Origin: Rhizobium tumorigenes
GTDB taxonomy: Bacteria > Pseudomonadota > Alphaproteobacteria > Rhizobiales > Rhizobiaceae
DNA: 64,000 nt
Assembly: GCF_003240565.2 (NCBI RefSeq)
Contig: NZ_CP117255.1
Span: 3,587,501 to 3,651,500 of the forward strand
Reading direction: 5' to 3'
The translations under genes and the position numbers were made by a program. A model generated the notes under the pieces. That model did no database searches, was not told the origin of the DNA, and saw only the letters and a program-made list of their open reading frames with translations. Shown here one piece after another: positions 1-7,472 of this stretch. Position 1 is the stretch's first letter. Each line of letters opens with the position of its first letter.

Positions 1-1163
1 ACCGGCCCCATGCTCAGCCGCTGGAACACCGGCAGATTGATGTTGAGCCCGATCGGCAGGTTGAGGCAGAGCCCTTGGTCGCGCCGGCTCTCCGGGGCAA
101 GCGCGATGCCAAGGGCCATGGCGTTCCGTTCGTTCTTGATGTCGACCTTGTTGCCCATCCAGTGGATTTCACCGGCCGTTTTCTTTTCGCGACCGTAGAG
201 GCCGAGCACGAACTCGCTGCGACCGGCGCCGATCAAACCATAGAGGCCGACGATCTGGCCGGCCTTGACGGTCAGGGAAACGTCTTCGAAGCCCGGTCCG
301 GAAAGGCCGCGAACATCAAGGATCGTCTCGCCGATCGGGATATCTTCCTTGTGGTAGATCTGCTCGATCGAACGGTTGATCATCATCGTGATCAGCTCTT
401 CGTCGTTCGTCTCGCCGATCAGGCGCGTGCCGACATGCGTACCATCGCGCAGCACGGACACGCGGTCGGCAAGCTCGAAAACCTCTTCCATGCGATGGCT
501 GATATAGACAATGGTGACGCCCTCTGCCTGGAGGCGGCGGATCAGCTTGAAAAGCTGCGTCGATTCCTGGCGGGTCAGATAGGCAGTCGGCTCGTCGAAG
601 ATCAGGAACTGCGTGCCGCGCATCGCCGCGCGCGCTGTCGCCACCAGTTGCTGTTGGCCGATCGTCAGGGAGTTTAGCGGAGCAGCGGCGGGGAGGCCGA
701 AGCCGAGGTCATTCAGCACAGTCTGCGCCATCTTCTCCATCTGCTTCTTCCGCATCAGACCGAAGCGGCTGACCTCGTCACCGAGAAACAGATTGGCTGC
801 CACCGAGAGATGCTGGCACAGTACCACTTCCTGATGGACGGCGTTGATGCCGCGCTCGATAGCCTCGTTCGGCGTCGATAGCGCGACTGGATGTCCGCAC
901 CAGTGGATTTCGCCTGACGTCCGGCCGATGACGCCGGTCAGAAGCTTGATCAGCGTTGATTTGCCTGCCCCGTTTTCCCCGACGATGGCGTGGATTTCGC
1001 CGGCAAGGAATGTCAGCGTCGCAGGCTTCAGCGCCTGAACCGAGCCGTAGTTCTTTTGCAGCGCCTTCAGTTCGAGAATGGGGGAACCTGGCGGAACACG
1101 GTTTGCTTCTTTCAGCGCGGTGCGGTCATCGTGACGATGACTGACCTCTTCCAATCCGGCCAT
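1..1163 (-). CDS. Sugar ABC transporter ATP-binding protein, RbsA/MglA type (3' end beyond window)
   Basis: This is the cytoplasmic ATPase of a ribose/galactose-type sugar importer, and it carries two nucleotide-binding domains in one chain. About 387 residues are visible of the roughly 500 usual for the family; the C-terminus lies outside the window. Domain 1 has an intact Walker A (GENGAGKST), a signature LTIGQQQ and Walker B FLIFDEPTA. Domain 2 has GLIGAGRSE in place of a canonical Walker A, which is normal for this family. The ATG at 1163 opens a frame that reaches domain 1 after about 25 residues. It lies 128 bases after the binding-protein gene on the same strand, with a terminator-like hairpin between. 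The permease is presumably next, outside the window. Class is certain; the sugar is not. Confidence 0.93.
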   Translation of the reverse strand, partial: MAGLEEVSHRHDDRTALKEANRVPPGSPILELKALQKNYGSVQALKPATLTFLAGEIHAIVGENGAGKSTLIKLLTGVIGRTSGEIHWCGHPVALSTPNEAIERGINAVHQEVVLCQHLSVAANLFLGDEVSRFGLMRKKQMEKMAQTVLNDLGFGLPAAAPLNSLTIGQQQLVATARAAMRGTQFLIFDEPTAYLTRQESTQLFKLIRRLQAEGVTIVYISHRMEEVFELADRVSVLRDGTHVGTRLIGETNDEELITMMINRSIEQIYHKEDIPIGETILDVRGLSGPGFEDVSLTVKAGQIVGLYGLIGAGRSEFVLGLYGREKKTAGEIHWMGNKVDIKNERNAMALGIALAPESRRDQGLCLNLPIGLNINLPVFQRLSMGP

Positions 1164-1245
1164 GGGGCTATCCTCTCAATTGCGGCCAATGCCGTTCTTT
1201 TCCGGGCATCGTTCGCATTTCTCCAAACGGCAGTTTCTTGTCAGG

Positions 1246-1277
1246 TAAAAAGGCCGCGCAGGTTTCCGCGCGGCCTC
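1246..1277 (-). terminator. Intrinsic terminator or attenuator between binding-protein and ATPase genes
   Basis: Read on the minus strand, an 8-bp GC-rich stem (GGCCGCGC / GCGCGGCC) with an 8-base loop is followed by TTTTT. It lies 15 bases after the stop of the binding-protein gene and before the ATPase gene of the same transporter. Partial termination here would give more binding protein than ATPase, a common arrangement in sugar ABC operons. The hairpin is seen; its partial read-through is inferred. Confidence 0.75.
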
Positions 1278-1291
1278 CAGTGTCAGTTGGC

Positions 1292-2272
1292 TTACTTCAG
1301 CTTCGGGTTCAAAAGAGCGTCGATCTTCGGCTCGCTCATGTTCGCCTTGGTCACGAGGTTGGCGCCGGTGTCGACGGTAGCCTCGACCTTTTCACCCTTG
1401 GAGACGGCAAGTGCTGTCTTGATGCCATCATAACCCATGCGGTAGGGGTCCTGAACGACGAGGCCTGCGATGGCGCCGTTTTTCAGGAAGCCGATGGTCT
1501 TGTCGTCGCTGTCGAAGCCGATGACCTTGACCTTGTCGCCGAGCTTGTTTTCAGCGATTGCCTGGCCAACGCCCTGTGCCATGATCAGGTTCGAGGCAAA
1601 GACGCCTACGATCTTCGGGTTCGACGTGATCAGGTCGGTCATGATGTTGAGGCCGGTTGTTGCCTGGCCGTCGGCATACTTGTCAGCAACAACCTTGAGG
1701 CCCGGATACTTGGTCTTGATTTCATCCAGGAAGCCGGCGCGGCGCTGCTCGAGAGAGCCGGCACCGGGGGTGTTGGTGATGATGACGACATCGCCTTCTT
1801 CCTTGCCGGTCATACCCTTGATGGCAGCAGCAAGACCGTCGGCAGCAATGCGGCCGCCTTGTGTGTTGTCGGTCGTCAGGAACGACTTGAACGCCTTGGA
1901 GTCGGCGCCGGAATCGATCCCGATGATCGGAACGGACTTGGCGGCTTCATCGATCGGCTTGCCGAGTGCCTTGGACTCGGTCGGCGAGATGACGATGGCA
2001 GCAGGTTTACCGGCAACGGCATTTTCCAGGATGCTGATCTGGCCGTTGACGTCGGTCTCGGCCTGGGCACCAAGTTCTGGCACCTTGACGCCGAGGTCCT
2101 TGCCGGCCTTGCGGGCGCCGGCGAGCACGATCTGCCAGTAGAAAGACGTGGTGTCCTTGACAATGATCGGGATCGTCACTTCGGCGGCGAAGGACGTGAC
2201 AGGTATCGCTGTGGCAAGGACGGCAGCGCCGGCAAGGGCGGCAAATGCACGGCGGGAAAGAATGGATTTCAT
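1292..2272 (-). CDS. Sugar ABC transporter substrate-binding protein, RbsB-like
   Basis: This 326-residue periplasmic binding protein belongs to the ribose/autoinducer-2 family (Peripla_BP_4). It would capture a sugar and deliver it to the permease served by the ATPase gene downstream. Residues 1-30 form a signal peptide: basic SRR, a hydrophobic alanine-rich core and cleavage near SFAA. The mature part begins VTIPIIVKDTTSFYW and contains the fold-typical GIDSGAD and GFDSDDKT stretches. The frame is open upstream, but ATG 2272 is preferred because it begins the signal peptide and has AGAGGAG 8-9 bases ahead. The adjacent aldose and altronate enzymes suggest an aldose or sugar acid as ligand; this is inference. 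Confidence 0.93.
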   Translation of the reverse strand: MKSILSRRAFAALAGAAVLATAIPVTSFAAEVTIPIIVKDTTSFYWQIVLAGARKAGKDLGVKVPELGAQAETDVNGQISILENAVAGKPAAIVISPTESKALGKPIDEAAKSVPIIGIDSGADSKAFKSFLTTDNTQGGRIAADGLAAAIKGMTGKEEGDVVIITNTPGAGSLEQRRAGFLDEIKTKYPGLKVVADKYADGQATTGLNIMTDLITSNPKIVGVFASNLIMAQGVGQAIAENKLGDKVKVIGFDSDDKTIGFLKNGAIAGLVVQDPYRMGYDGIKTALAVSKGEKVEATVDTGANLVTKANMSEPKIDALLNPKLK

Positions 2273-2578
2273 GATGTGAGTTCTCCTCTCAGGTGCGTTC
2301 CCTCCAGATAAATCGTGCCGCTGAACGCATGCGGACGACCTTTGTCGATAGTCTCTTGATTGTTCGTCGCGAAAGGAAGCCCGCGTCTGGCGTATCAGCC
2401 AATGGTGGCTCGAACTGTTTTGAAAAACGGACGGCGTCCGTAGCTTTCCCTCCCTCTCCAAGGCCGTCTCCCCTCGGCCAGTTGTCTCAACGAAACATAA
2501 ATTCCACAAAGGTGTCAAGATGGAATATATGTTCCAAATAGCGGTTGCTGCCCTTTCGGCCCGGTAATCCGTGCAGCC
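2273..2578. other. 306-bp intergenic region upstream of the sugar-binding protein gene
   Basis: No gene is seen here. On the minus strand it holds the ribosome-binding site of the binding-protein gene (AGAGGAG), a TTGACA-type box and a near-perfect palindrome. It separates the catabolic genes upstream (stop at 2579) from the transport genes, so the transporter probably has its own regulated promoter. Confidence 0.6.
2513..2536 (-). promoter_or_regulatory. Candidate operator and -35 box for the sugar transporter genes
   Basis: Positions 2521-2536 read TGGAATATATGTTCCA, a palindrome matching at 14 of 16 positions. Directly beside it, on the minus strand, is TTGACA (2518-2513), and a further TTCCA half-site lies at 2502-2506. 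A regulator bound here would overlap the RNA polymerase site. No good -10 box is visible at standard spacing. The best candidate regulator is the GntR protein encoded at 5360-6268, but this is untested. Confidence 0.45.
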
Positions 2579-3601
2579 TTATACGCGTACAGCATCCTCT
2601 CCCAACGGTGGTGCTACCAGCACGTAGCGTTCGAATAGCGGATAGACGCTTTCCGGAACCGGCTGCGCGAAGTTTTCCATGTTACGATACAGGCTTGCAG
2701 CCTTTCCAGTGCCGATCAGCACCGAGGCTACAAGCGGGTCCTGGAGCGGAAACTGCAGCGCCGGTGCCGCCAGAGGAATCCCGCTTTTCGAGGCTATGGC
2801 TTCCATCGCCGCGACCTTCTCGAGCACCTCTTCCGTTGCCGGCATATAGTCGAAATTTGCACCGGCAACCGGCCCGGTTGCAAGGATGCCGGAATTGAAC
2901 ACTCCCCCAATCACAAGCGAGGTCTGCGCTGTCCGGCAGAGCGGCATCAGTTCGGCCACTGCCGAGCGATCAAGCAGCGTGTAACGTCCCGCCAGAAGGA
3001 TGCAGTCGAGCGAGGCGGCGCGCATGACGTCGAGGCAGACCGGAATTTCGTTCACGCCAAGGCCGTAGGCGGAAATGGCGCCCGAAGATTTGAGCTGCTC
3101 TAGTGCCTTCAGTCCTGAGCCGAGCAACTGTCCGAGATAGTGCTCGTTTGCGGCCCGCCCGTGGGTGTAGGCGCCGATATCGTGAACATAGAGGATGTCC
3201 ATGTGGTTGAGGCCGAGGCGTGCATAGCTGAAGTCGACCGAGCGCATGATGCCGTCGTAGGAATAGTCGTAGTCGGCATCGAAGGAGAGCGGGTCGACGT
3301 AGCTGTAGTCCGGAACGGTGCCGGTCGGCACCGGCCGCAGCAGTCGCCCGACCTTGGTCGACAATACATAGCTGCCATCCGGCTTGTCGCGCAGGAAATC
3401 CCCGACATAGCGTTCGGCAAGGCCAAGGCCGTACCAGGGTGCGACGTCGAAATAGCGGATGCCGCTATCCCATGCCGCCTGCAATGTCTCCATAGCCTGA
3501 TCGCGTGGGCAGGCGCGGTACAGACCGCCGAGCGCTGCGGCACCGAAACTGATTTCGGTGACTTCAAGCGCCGTCCTGCCGATTTTCCTCCTGTTCATCA
3601 T
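2579..3601 (-). CDS. Aldo/keto reductase, aldose 1-dehydrogenase (L-fucose/D-threo-aldose dehydrogenase) type
   Basis: This 340-residue soluble protein has the TIM-barrel aldo/keto reductase fold. The catalytic tetrad is recognisable: Asp and Tyr in YFDVAPWYG, Lys in STKVGR and His in YVHDIG. The early GRTALEVTEISFGAAALGG stretch matches the D-threo-aldose 1-dehydrogenase/pyridoxal dehydrogenase branch, which oxidises the C1 of free aldoses with NAD(P). It lies between an altronate dehydratase-like gene (30 bases upstream) and a sugar importer. Oxidation of an imported aldose to an aldonolactone would feed the dehydratase. The substrate is unknown. Translation could start at either of two adjacent ATGs; the first is used. 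Confidence 0.88.
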   Translation of the reverse strand: MMNRRKIGRTALEVTEISFGAAALGGLYRACPRDQAMETLQAAWDSGIRYFDVAPWYGLGLAERYVGDFLRDKPDGSYVLSTKVGRLLRPVPTGTVPDYSYVDPLSFDADYDYSYDGIMRSVDFSYARLGLNHMDILYVHDIGAYTHGRAANEHYLGQLLGSGLKALEQLKSSGAISAYGLGVNEIPVCLDVMRAASLDCILLAGRYTLLDRSAVAELMPLCRTAQTSLVIGGVFNSGILATGPVAGANFDYMPATEEVLEKVAAMEAIASKSGIPLAAPALQFPLQDPLVASVLIGTGKAASLYRNMENFAQPVPESVYPLFERYVLVAPPLGEDAVRV

Positions 3602-3631
3602 CTCTCCTCAGACGATTGTAGATCCTCAGTC

Positions 3632-5137
3632 TTAAAGCGTCGCACCCAGATGCCAAGGGACAAACTCGTTGTCGCCATAGCCGAAGGCTTCGCTCTTGGT
3701 TTTCTTGCCCGATGCCGTTTCGATGATCAGCTCGAAGATCTCGCGGCCCTTGGCCTCGATGGTCGTCTCGCCGGTGGCAATCGTGCCGCAGTCGATATCC
3801 ATGTCCTCTTCCATCGCTTTGTAGAGCGCGGAGTTGCTGGACAGCTTGAACGACGGGGCAGGGCGCGAGCCGAAGCAGCTTCCACGTCCTGTCGTGAATG
3901 CGATCATGTTGGCGCCACCGGCAACCTGTCCGGTCGCCGACACGGGGTCGTAACCAGGTGTATCCATGAATACCAAGCCGCGGCCGGTGACCCGTTCAGC
4001 ATAGCCATACACGTCGGTCAGCGGCGAGCGGCCACCCTTGGCGACTGCCCCCAGCGATTTCTCGAGGATAGTCGTCAGGCCGCCGCGCTTGTTGCCGGGC
4101 GACGGATTGTTGTCGAGAGAGGCGCCGTGCAGGGCGACATACTGTTCCCACCAAGTGATCTTGGCGTCGAGCTTGGCAGCGACGTCTTCGCTGACCGCCC
4201 GGCTGCGCAGCAGGTGTTCTGCACCATAGATTTCCGAGGTTTCCGAAAGAATAGCCGTCCCGCCGGCAGCAGCGAGGATATCTGCCGCAGCCCCCAGCGC
4301 CGGATTGGCAGTGATTCCGGAAAAGCCATCCGAGCCGCCGCACTGCAGGCCGATGATGATCTCGCTGACGGAGATCGGTTCGCGGCGAGCGGTGCCCACT
4401 TCCTCGCAGATTTCCTTGAGCACGCCCATGGCAAGGTTGACGGCACGGCGCGAGCCACCGGCATCCTGAATATTGAAATGACGCTTGCTGGCACCGGCGC
4501 CGCTCTGGCCGTAGAGCGTCAGCTGATTGACCTCGCATCCAAGCCCAATCATCAGCACGCCACCGAAATTGACGTGACGTGCATAGCCGGCCAGTGTCCG
4601 GTGCAGGATATGCATACCATCGCCGGTCGAGCTCATACCGCAACCCTGATCGTGGACGATCGGCACGAACCCGTCGATACCGTCATAGTGCGGCAGCAGC
4701 GTCCGGTTTGCCTCTTCTGCGATGGCGCGGCAAACCGTGGTGGAACAGTTCACGCTGGCAAGGATGCCGATATAGTTCCGGGTTGCTGCGCGTCCGTCGG
4801 CGCGCCGATAGCCCTGGAACGTACGGGCCTTTTCAGCCTCGGTGGCCGGCTCCGGCGCGGCTGCTGCCGTCACGGAAAGCCGGTCGTTCTCGAAATGCAG
4901 GTTATGGCTGTGCACATGATCGCCAGCCTTGATCTCAGCCGTCGTGCGGCCGATCGCCTGACCGTACTTGACCACAGCTTCGCCCAAACCAAGATCCCTC
5001 AGCGCGAACTTGTGGCCCGGGTCGATCTTTTCGCGCGTCGTCAGCAGTCCGCTAAACGCAGTTCCGGCTGCGATCGGTGCAGTCGCAACGGCGACATTGT
5101 CACCGTTGGACAAGATGATCCAAGGCTGGTTGTTCAA
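3632..5137 (-). CDS. Altronate dehydratase-like protein (UxaA family)
   Basis: UxaA-family enzymes remove water from D-altronate or related sugar acids to give 2-keto-3-deoxy acids. The order seen is an N-terminal SAF domain (about residues 10-85), a linker, then the large dehydratase domain. Family stretches HDQGCGMSSTGDGMH, GLGCEVNQ and GLQCGGSDGFSGITANPALG are present, with the cysteines expected to bind metal. The length, about 500 residues, is normal. The first in-frame codon at 5173 is TTG, and an ATG at 5167 has no ribosome-binding site. The TTG at 5137 has AGGGAG six bases ahead and is preferred, so 5167 is the alternative start. The gene is divergent from the GntR regulator and heads the catabolic genes. 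The exact sugar acid is not established. Confidence 0.88.
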   Translation of the reverse strand: MNNQPWIILSNGDNVAVATAPIAAGTAFSGLLTTREKIDPGHKFALRDLGLGEAVVKYGQAIGRTTAEIKAGDHVHSHNLHFENDRLSVTAAAAPEPATEAEKARTFQGYRRADGRAATRNYIGILASVNCSTTVCRAIAEEANRTLLPHYDGIDGFVPIVHDQGCGMSSTGDGMHILHRTLAGYARHVNFGGVLMIGLGCEVNQLTLYGQSGAGASKRHFNIQDAGGSRRAVNLAMGVLKEICEEVGTARREPISVSEIIIGLQCGGSDGFSGITANPALGAAADILAAAGGTAILSETSEIYGAEHLLRSRAVSEDVAAKLDAKITWWEQYVALHGASLDNNPSPGNKRGGLTTILEKSLGAVAKGGRSPLTDVYGYAERVTGRGLVFMDTPGYDPVSATGQVAGGANMIAFTTGRGSCFGSRPAPSFKLSSNSALYKAMEEDMDIDCGTIATGETTIEAKGREIFELIIETASGKKTKSEAFGYGDNEFVPWHLGATL

Positions 5138-5187
5138 CTTCGTCTCCCTGTCCAGCGCCTGCTGCATTGGCAATCGCGCATTGATTT

Positions 5188-5209
5188 TGTTTTTTATCTA
5201 CAATAAACA
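5188..5209. promoter_or_regulatory. Candidate operator between the dehydratase gene and the GntR gene
   Basis: In the divergent intergenic region, an AT-rich 22-bp imperfect palindrome has TGTTT and AAACA outer arms and 8 of 11 half-site positions matching. It is the only strong dyad between the two divergent genes, and AT-rich operators with short arms are typical of GntR regulators. Its position would allow control in both directions. Binding is inferred only. Confidence 0.35.
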
Positions 5210-5359
5210 TTTTGAAGTCAACGGGGAATTGCCGCTGACGAGGGAGAATGCGCCAACAACAAGCGCTTGTGAAAAGGCGCGCTACACTGGCCACGCAAGC
5301 TTTGCCGCCTTAAGAGGTGGCCGGGTTGCGCGGGGTCGTGCAGGCAGCAGGGGGTCGGC

Positions 5360-6268
5360 ATGGCCAGACAAAACACGGTGTTCAAGGAGGCGTTCAATCG
5401 CTACGCGGCGACGCTCGTCCCGCATGCTGCATTGCCGTCAGAGCCCGATATCGCGGCCCAGCTCGGCATCAGTCGCAGCACTGCGCGCGCAATTCTCCTG
5501 CGGCTGAGCGATGTCGGTATCATCCAGTGGAACAAGCGCGAGAAGACGGTGCTCCGCCCGCCCGTCGCTGCCGATCTGTTTCCAGAGCAGGAAACGAATT
5601 CGCTGCACGACATCATCGAGCGCAGCTTCATGCTGCGCATATTGTCGGACGAAGCCCAGCCGGGCATGCAGATCAACGAACTGGAACTCGCCCGCGAAAT
5701 CGGCACCGGCACGACCAGCGTGCGTGAGTTCCTCATTCGCTTCTCGCGCTTCGGGCTGATCGAAAAACGCCCCAACAGCCATTGGACGCTGAAGGGTTTT
5801 ACCCGCGAGTTCGCGTTGGAACTGGCTGACGTCCGCGAAATGTTCGAGCTGCACTCGGCAGCGGAGTTCGGGCGGCTTCCGGCCGATCATCCCGCATGGG
5901 CAAGCCTTGCCGCGATCCGCAAGGAGCACGACGAGTTGCTTGCCGACTTCGACGAGAGATATCGTGACTTCTCACAACTCGACGAGAAATTTCACCTGCT
6001 GATCCAGCGCGCGTCCAACAACCGTTTCATCGCCGATTTCTACGACGTCATCGCCATCGTCTTCCACTATCACTACCAGTGGAACAAGGCACAGGCCCGG
6101 GAGCGGAATGCCAGGGCGGTTGCCGAGCATCTGGCCTATATCGACGCCCTGCAATCGCGCGACATCGGCCGTATCGACGAGGCTTGCCGCCATCACCTGA
6201 GGTCTGCCCGGCAGACATTGCTGCAATCGATACCGCAGGCCCCGAGCGAGGAAGGAAACCCAAAGTGA
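5360..6268 (+). CDS. GntR-family transcriptional regulator with two winged-helix segments and an FCD domain
   Basis: This 302-residue regulator probably controls the surrounding sugar-acid genes. It has an N-terminal winged helix (about residues 10-65, LPSEPDIAAQLGISRSTARA), a second winged-helix-like segment (about 80-145, with INELELAREIGTGTTSVREF) and an FCD ligand-binding domain (about 150-290). The FCD domain has D, H and H residues suited to metal binding (DEKFHLLI, HHLR). Ordinary FadR-type proteins of about 230-250 residues have one winged helix, so the second is unusual. The ATG at 5360 follows a purine-rich tract. The gene overlaps the next by GTGA and lies opposite the dehydratase gene. 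Confidence 0.88.
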   Translation: MARQNTVFKEAFNRYAATLVPHAALPSEPDIAAQLGISRSTARAILLRLSDVGIIQWNKREKTVLRPPVAADLFPEQETNSLHDIIERSFMLRILSDEAQPGMQINELELAREIGTGTTSVREFLIRFSRFGLIEKRPNSHWTLKGFTREFALELADVREMFELHSAAEFGRLPADHPAWASLAAIRKEHDELLADFDERYRDFSQLDEKFHLLIQRASNNRFIADFYDVIAIVFHYHYQWNKAQARERNARAVAEHLAYIDALQSRDIGRIDEACRHHLRSARQTLLQSIPQAPSEEGNPK

Positions 6269-7368
6269 AGACCCCCATCATGCAGTTCGGCACCAGTCGC
6301 TTCCTCCAGGCCCATGCCGATCTCTTCGTCAGCGAGGCGATGGAGAAAGGCGAGGCCCTCGGGCCTATTACCGTCGTGCAAACGACAGGTGCAAGCGAGC
6401 GCGCCGAACGCCTCAAGGGGCTCGCTGTCGAAGGCGGCTTTCCTGTCCATATCCGTGGCATTGAACACGGCCGCCCGGTTGACCGCGTGCAACAGGTGAC
6501 CAGCGTCAGGCGTGCACTCTCCGCATCCGCGGATTGGGCCGAGGTCGAGCGCATCTTTGTCGAGGAAGTCGAACTGGTCCTCTGCAACACCGCAGACCGG
6601 GGATACGATATTTCCCTCGAGCCCGTGACGCTTCCGCCGAATCTGCCGGTGTCCTTCCCCGGAAAACTGACGGTTTTGCTGCATCGCCGGTTCGTGTCAG
6701 GGCGAACAGGTCTGACAATCCTGCCTTGCGAGTTGATCAGCAGGAATGGCGAGGCGTTGCGAGCTATCGTGACCGGCCTTGCCTCCAGCTGGTACGCGGA
6801 CGACGCCTTCAATGCGTGGCTCGCTACTGACGTGATCTTCTGCAACACGCTGGTCGACCGTATCGTCTCCGAGCCGCTGTCGCCGGCCGGCGCGGTTGCC
6901 GAGCCTTACGCTCTCTGGGCAATACAGAGGATGCCGGGGCAAGCCTTGCCCTGTATCCATCCGGATATTGTCGTGGCCGATGACATCGAGCCGTACGAGA
7001 AACTCAAACTGTTCATCCTCAATCTCGGCCATACCTTTCTTGCCAATCGCTGGATCGAGCAGGGCAGCACGGAAGCGATGACCGTGCGCGAAATGCTCGG
7101 CGATGCGCAAACGCGAAGCGCTCTTGTGTCGCTCTACGAGACCGAAGTCGTTCCGGGTTTTGCGCGAAAGAAAATGCAGGTCGAGGCGGAAGCCTATGTG
7201 GTCGCGACATTGCAACGCTTCGACAATCCGTTTCTCAACCACAAGCTTTCCGACATCGCACAGAACCATGCTGAGAAAATTCGCCGACGTTTCCAGGGCT
7301 TCGTGGAGTGGTCGGGCATCACCGCTCCGACCCTGCAGGCCATTATCCGCTCCAATGCCGACGTGTAA
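6265..7368 (+). CDS. Mannitol dehydrogenase-family oxidoreductase, UxaB (tagaturonate reductase)-like, short form
   Basis: The family interconverts keto sugars or sugar acids and polyols or aldonates with NAD(P). UxaB makes D-altronate from D-tagaturonate, which would fit the UxaA-like dehydratase nearby. The N-terminal QFGTSRFLQAHADLF stretch corresponds to the nucleotide-binding start. CNTLVDRIV and the catalytic KLFILNLGH pattern (K-x4-N-x2-H) are present. At 367 residues it is well below the 480 or so of E. coli UxaB and nearer mannitol-1-phosphate dehydrogenase in length. The GTG at 6265 overlaps the regulator stop (GTGA) and has GAGGAAGG ahead; the longer upstream frame is the regulator's shadow. 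Family is sure, substrate is not. Confidence 0.85.
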   Translation: MKTPIMQFGTSRFLQAHADLFVSEAMEKGEALGPITVVQTTGASERAERLKGLAVEGGFPVHIRGIEHGRPVDRVQQVTSVRRALSASADWAEVERIFVEEVELVLCNTADRGYDISLEPVTLPPNLPVSFPGKLTVLLHRRFVSGRTGLTILPCELISRNGEALRAIVTGLASSWYADDAFNAWLATDVIFCNTLVDRIVSEPLSPAGAVAEPYALWAIQRMPGQALPCIHPDIVVADDIEPYEKLKLFILNLGHTFLANRWIEQGSTEAMTVREMLGDAQTRSALVSLYETEVVPGFARKKMQVEAEAYVVATLQRFDNPFLNHKLSDIAQNHAEKIRRRFQGFVEWSGITAPTLQAIIRSNADV

Positions 7369-7472
7369 CCGCTTCCCGGAGTGTCCAGGGTAGCCGGCAA
7401 CGGTTTCCTCTGGTCAAGGGCTTCGAACGACGTGTATCACACCTGCTCCTGAAGCCGTCGGACCGATGCACC

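Noticed and set aside
1..330. Degenerate second Walker A (GLIGAGRSE) in the sugar ATPase
   Set aside because: A degenerate second ATPase site is normal in RbsA/MglA proteins, unlike the loss in the 22102-24819 protein.
3140..5206. Long plus-strand open frame opposite the altronate dehydratase and AKR genes
   Set aside because: It is a shadow of high-GC codon bias. Its translation shows no domain, while the minus strand encodes two complete enzymes.
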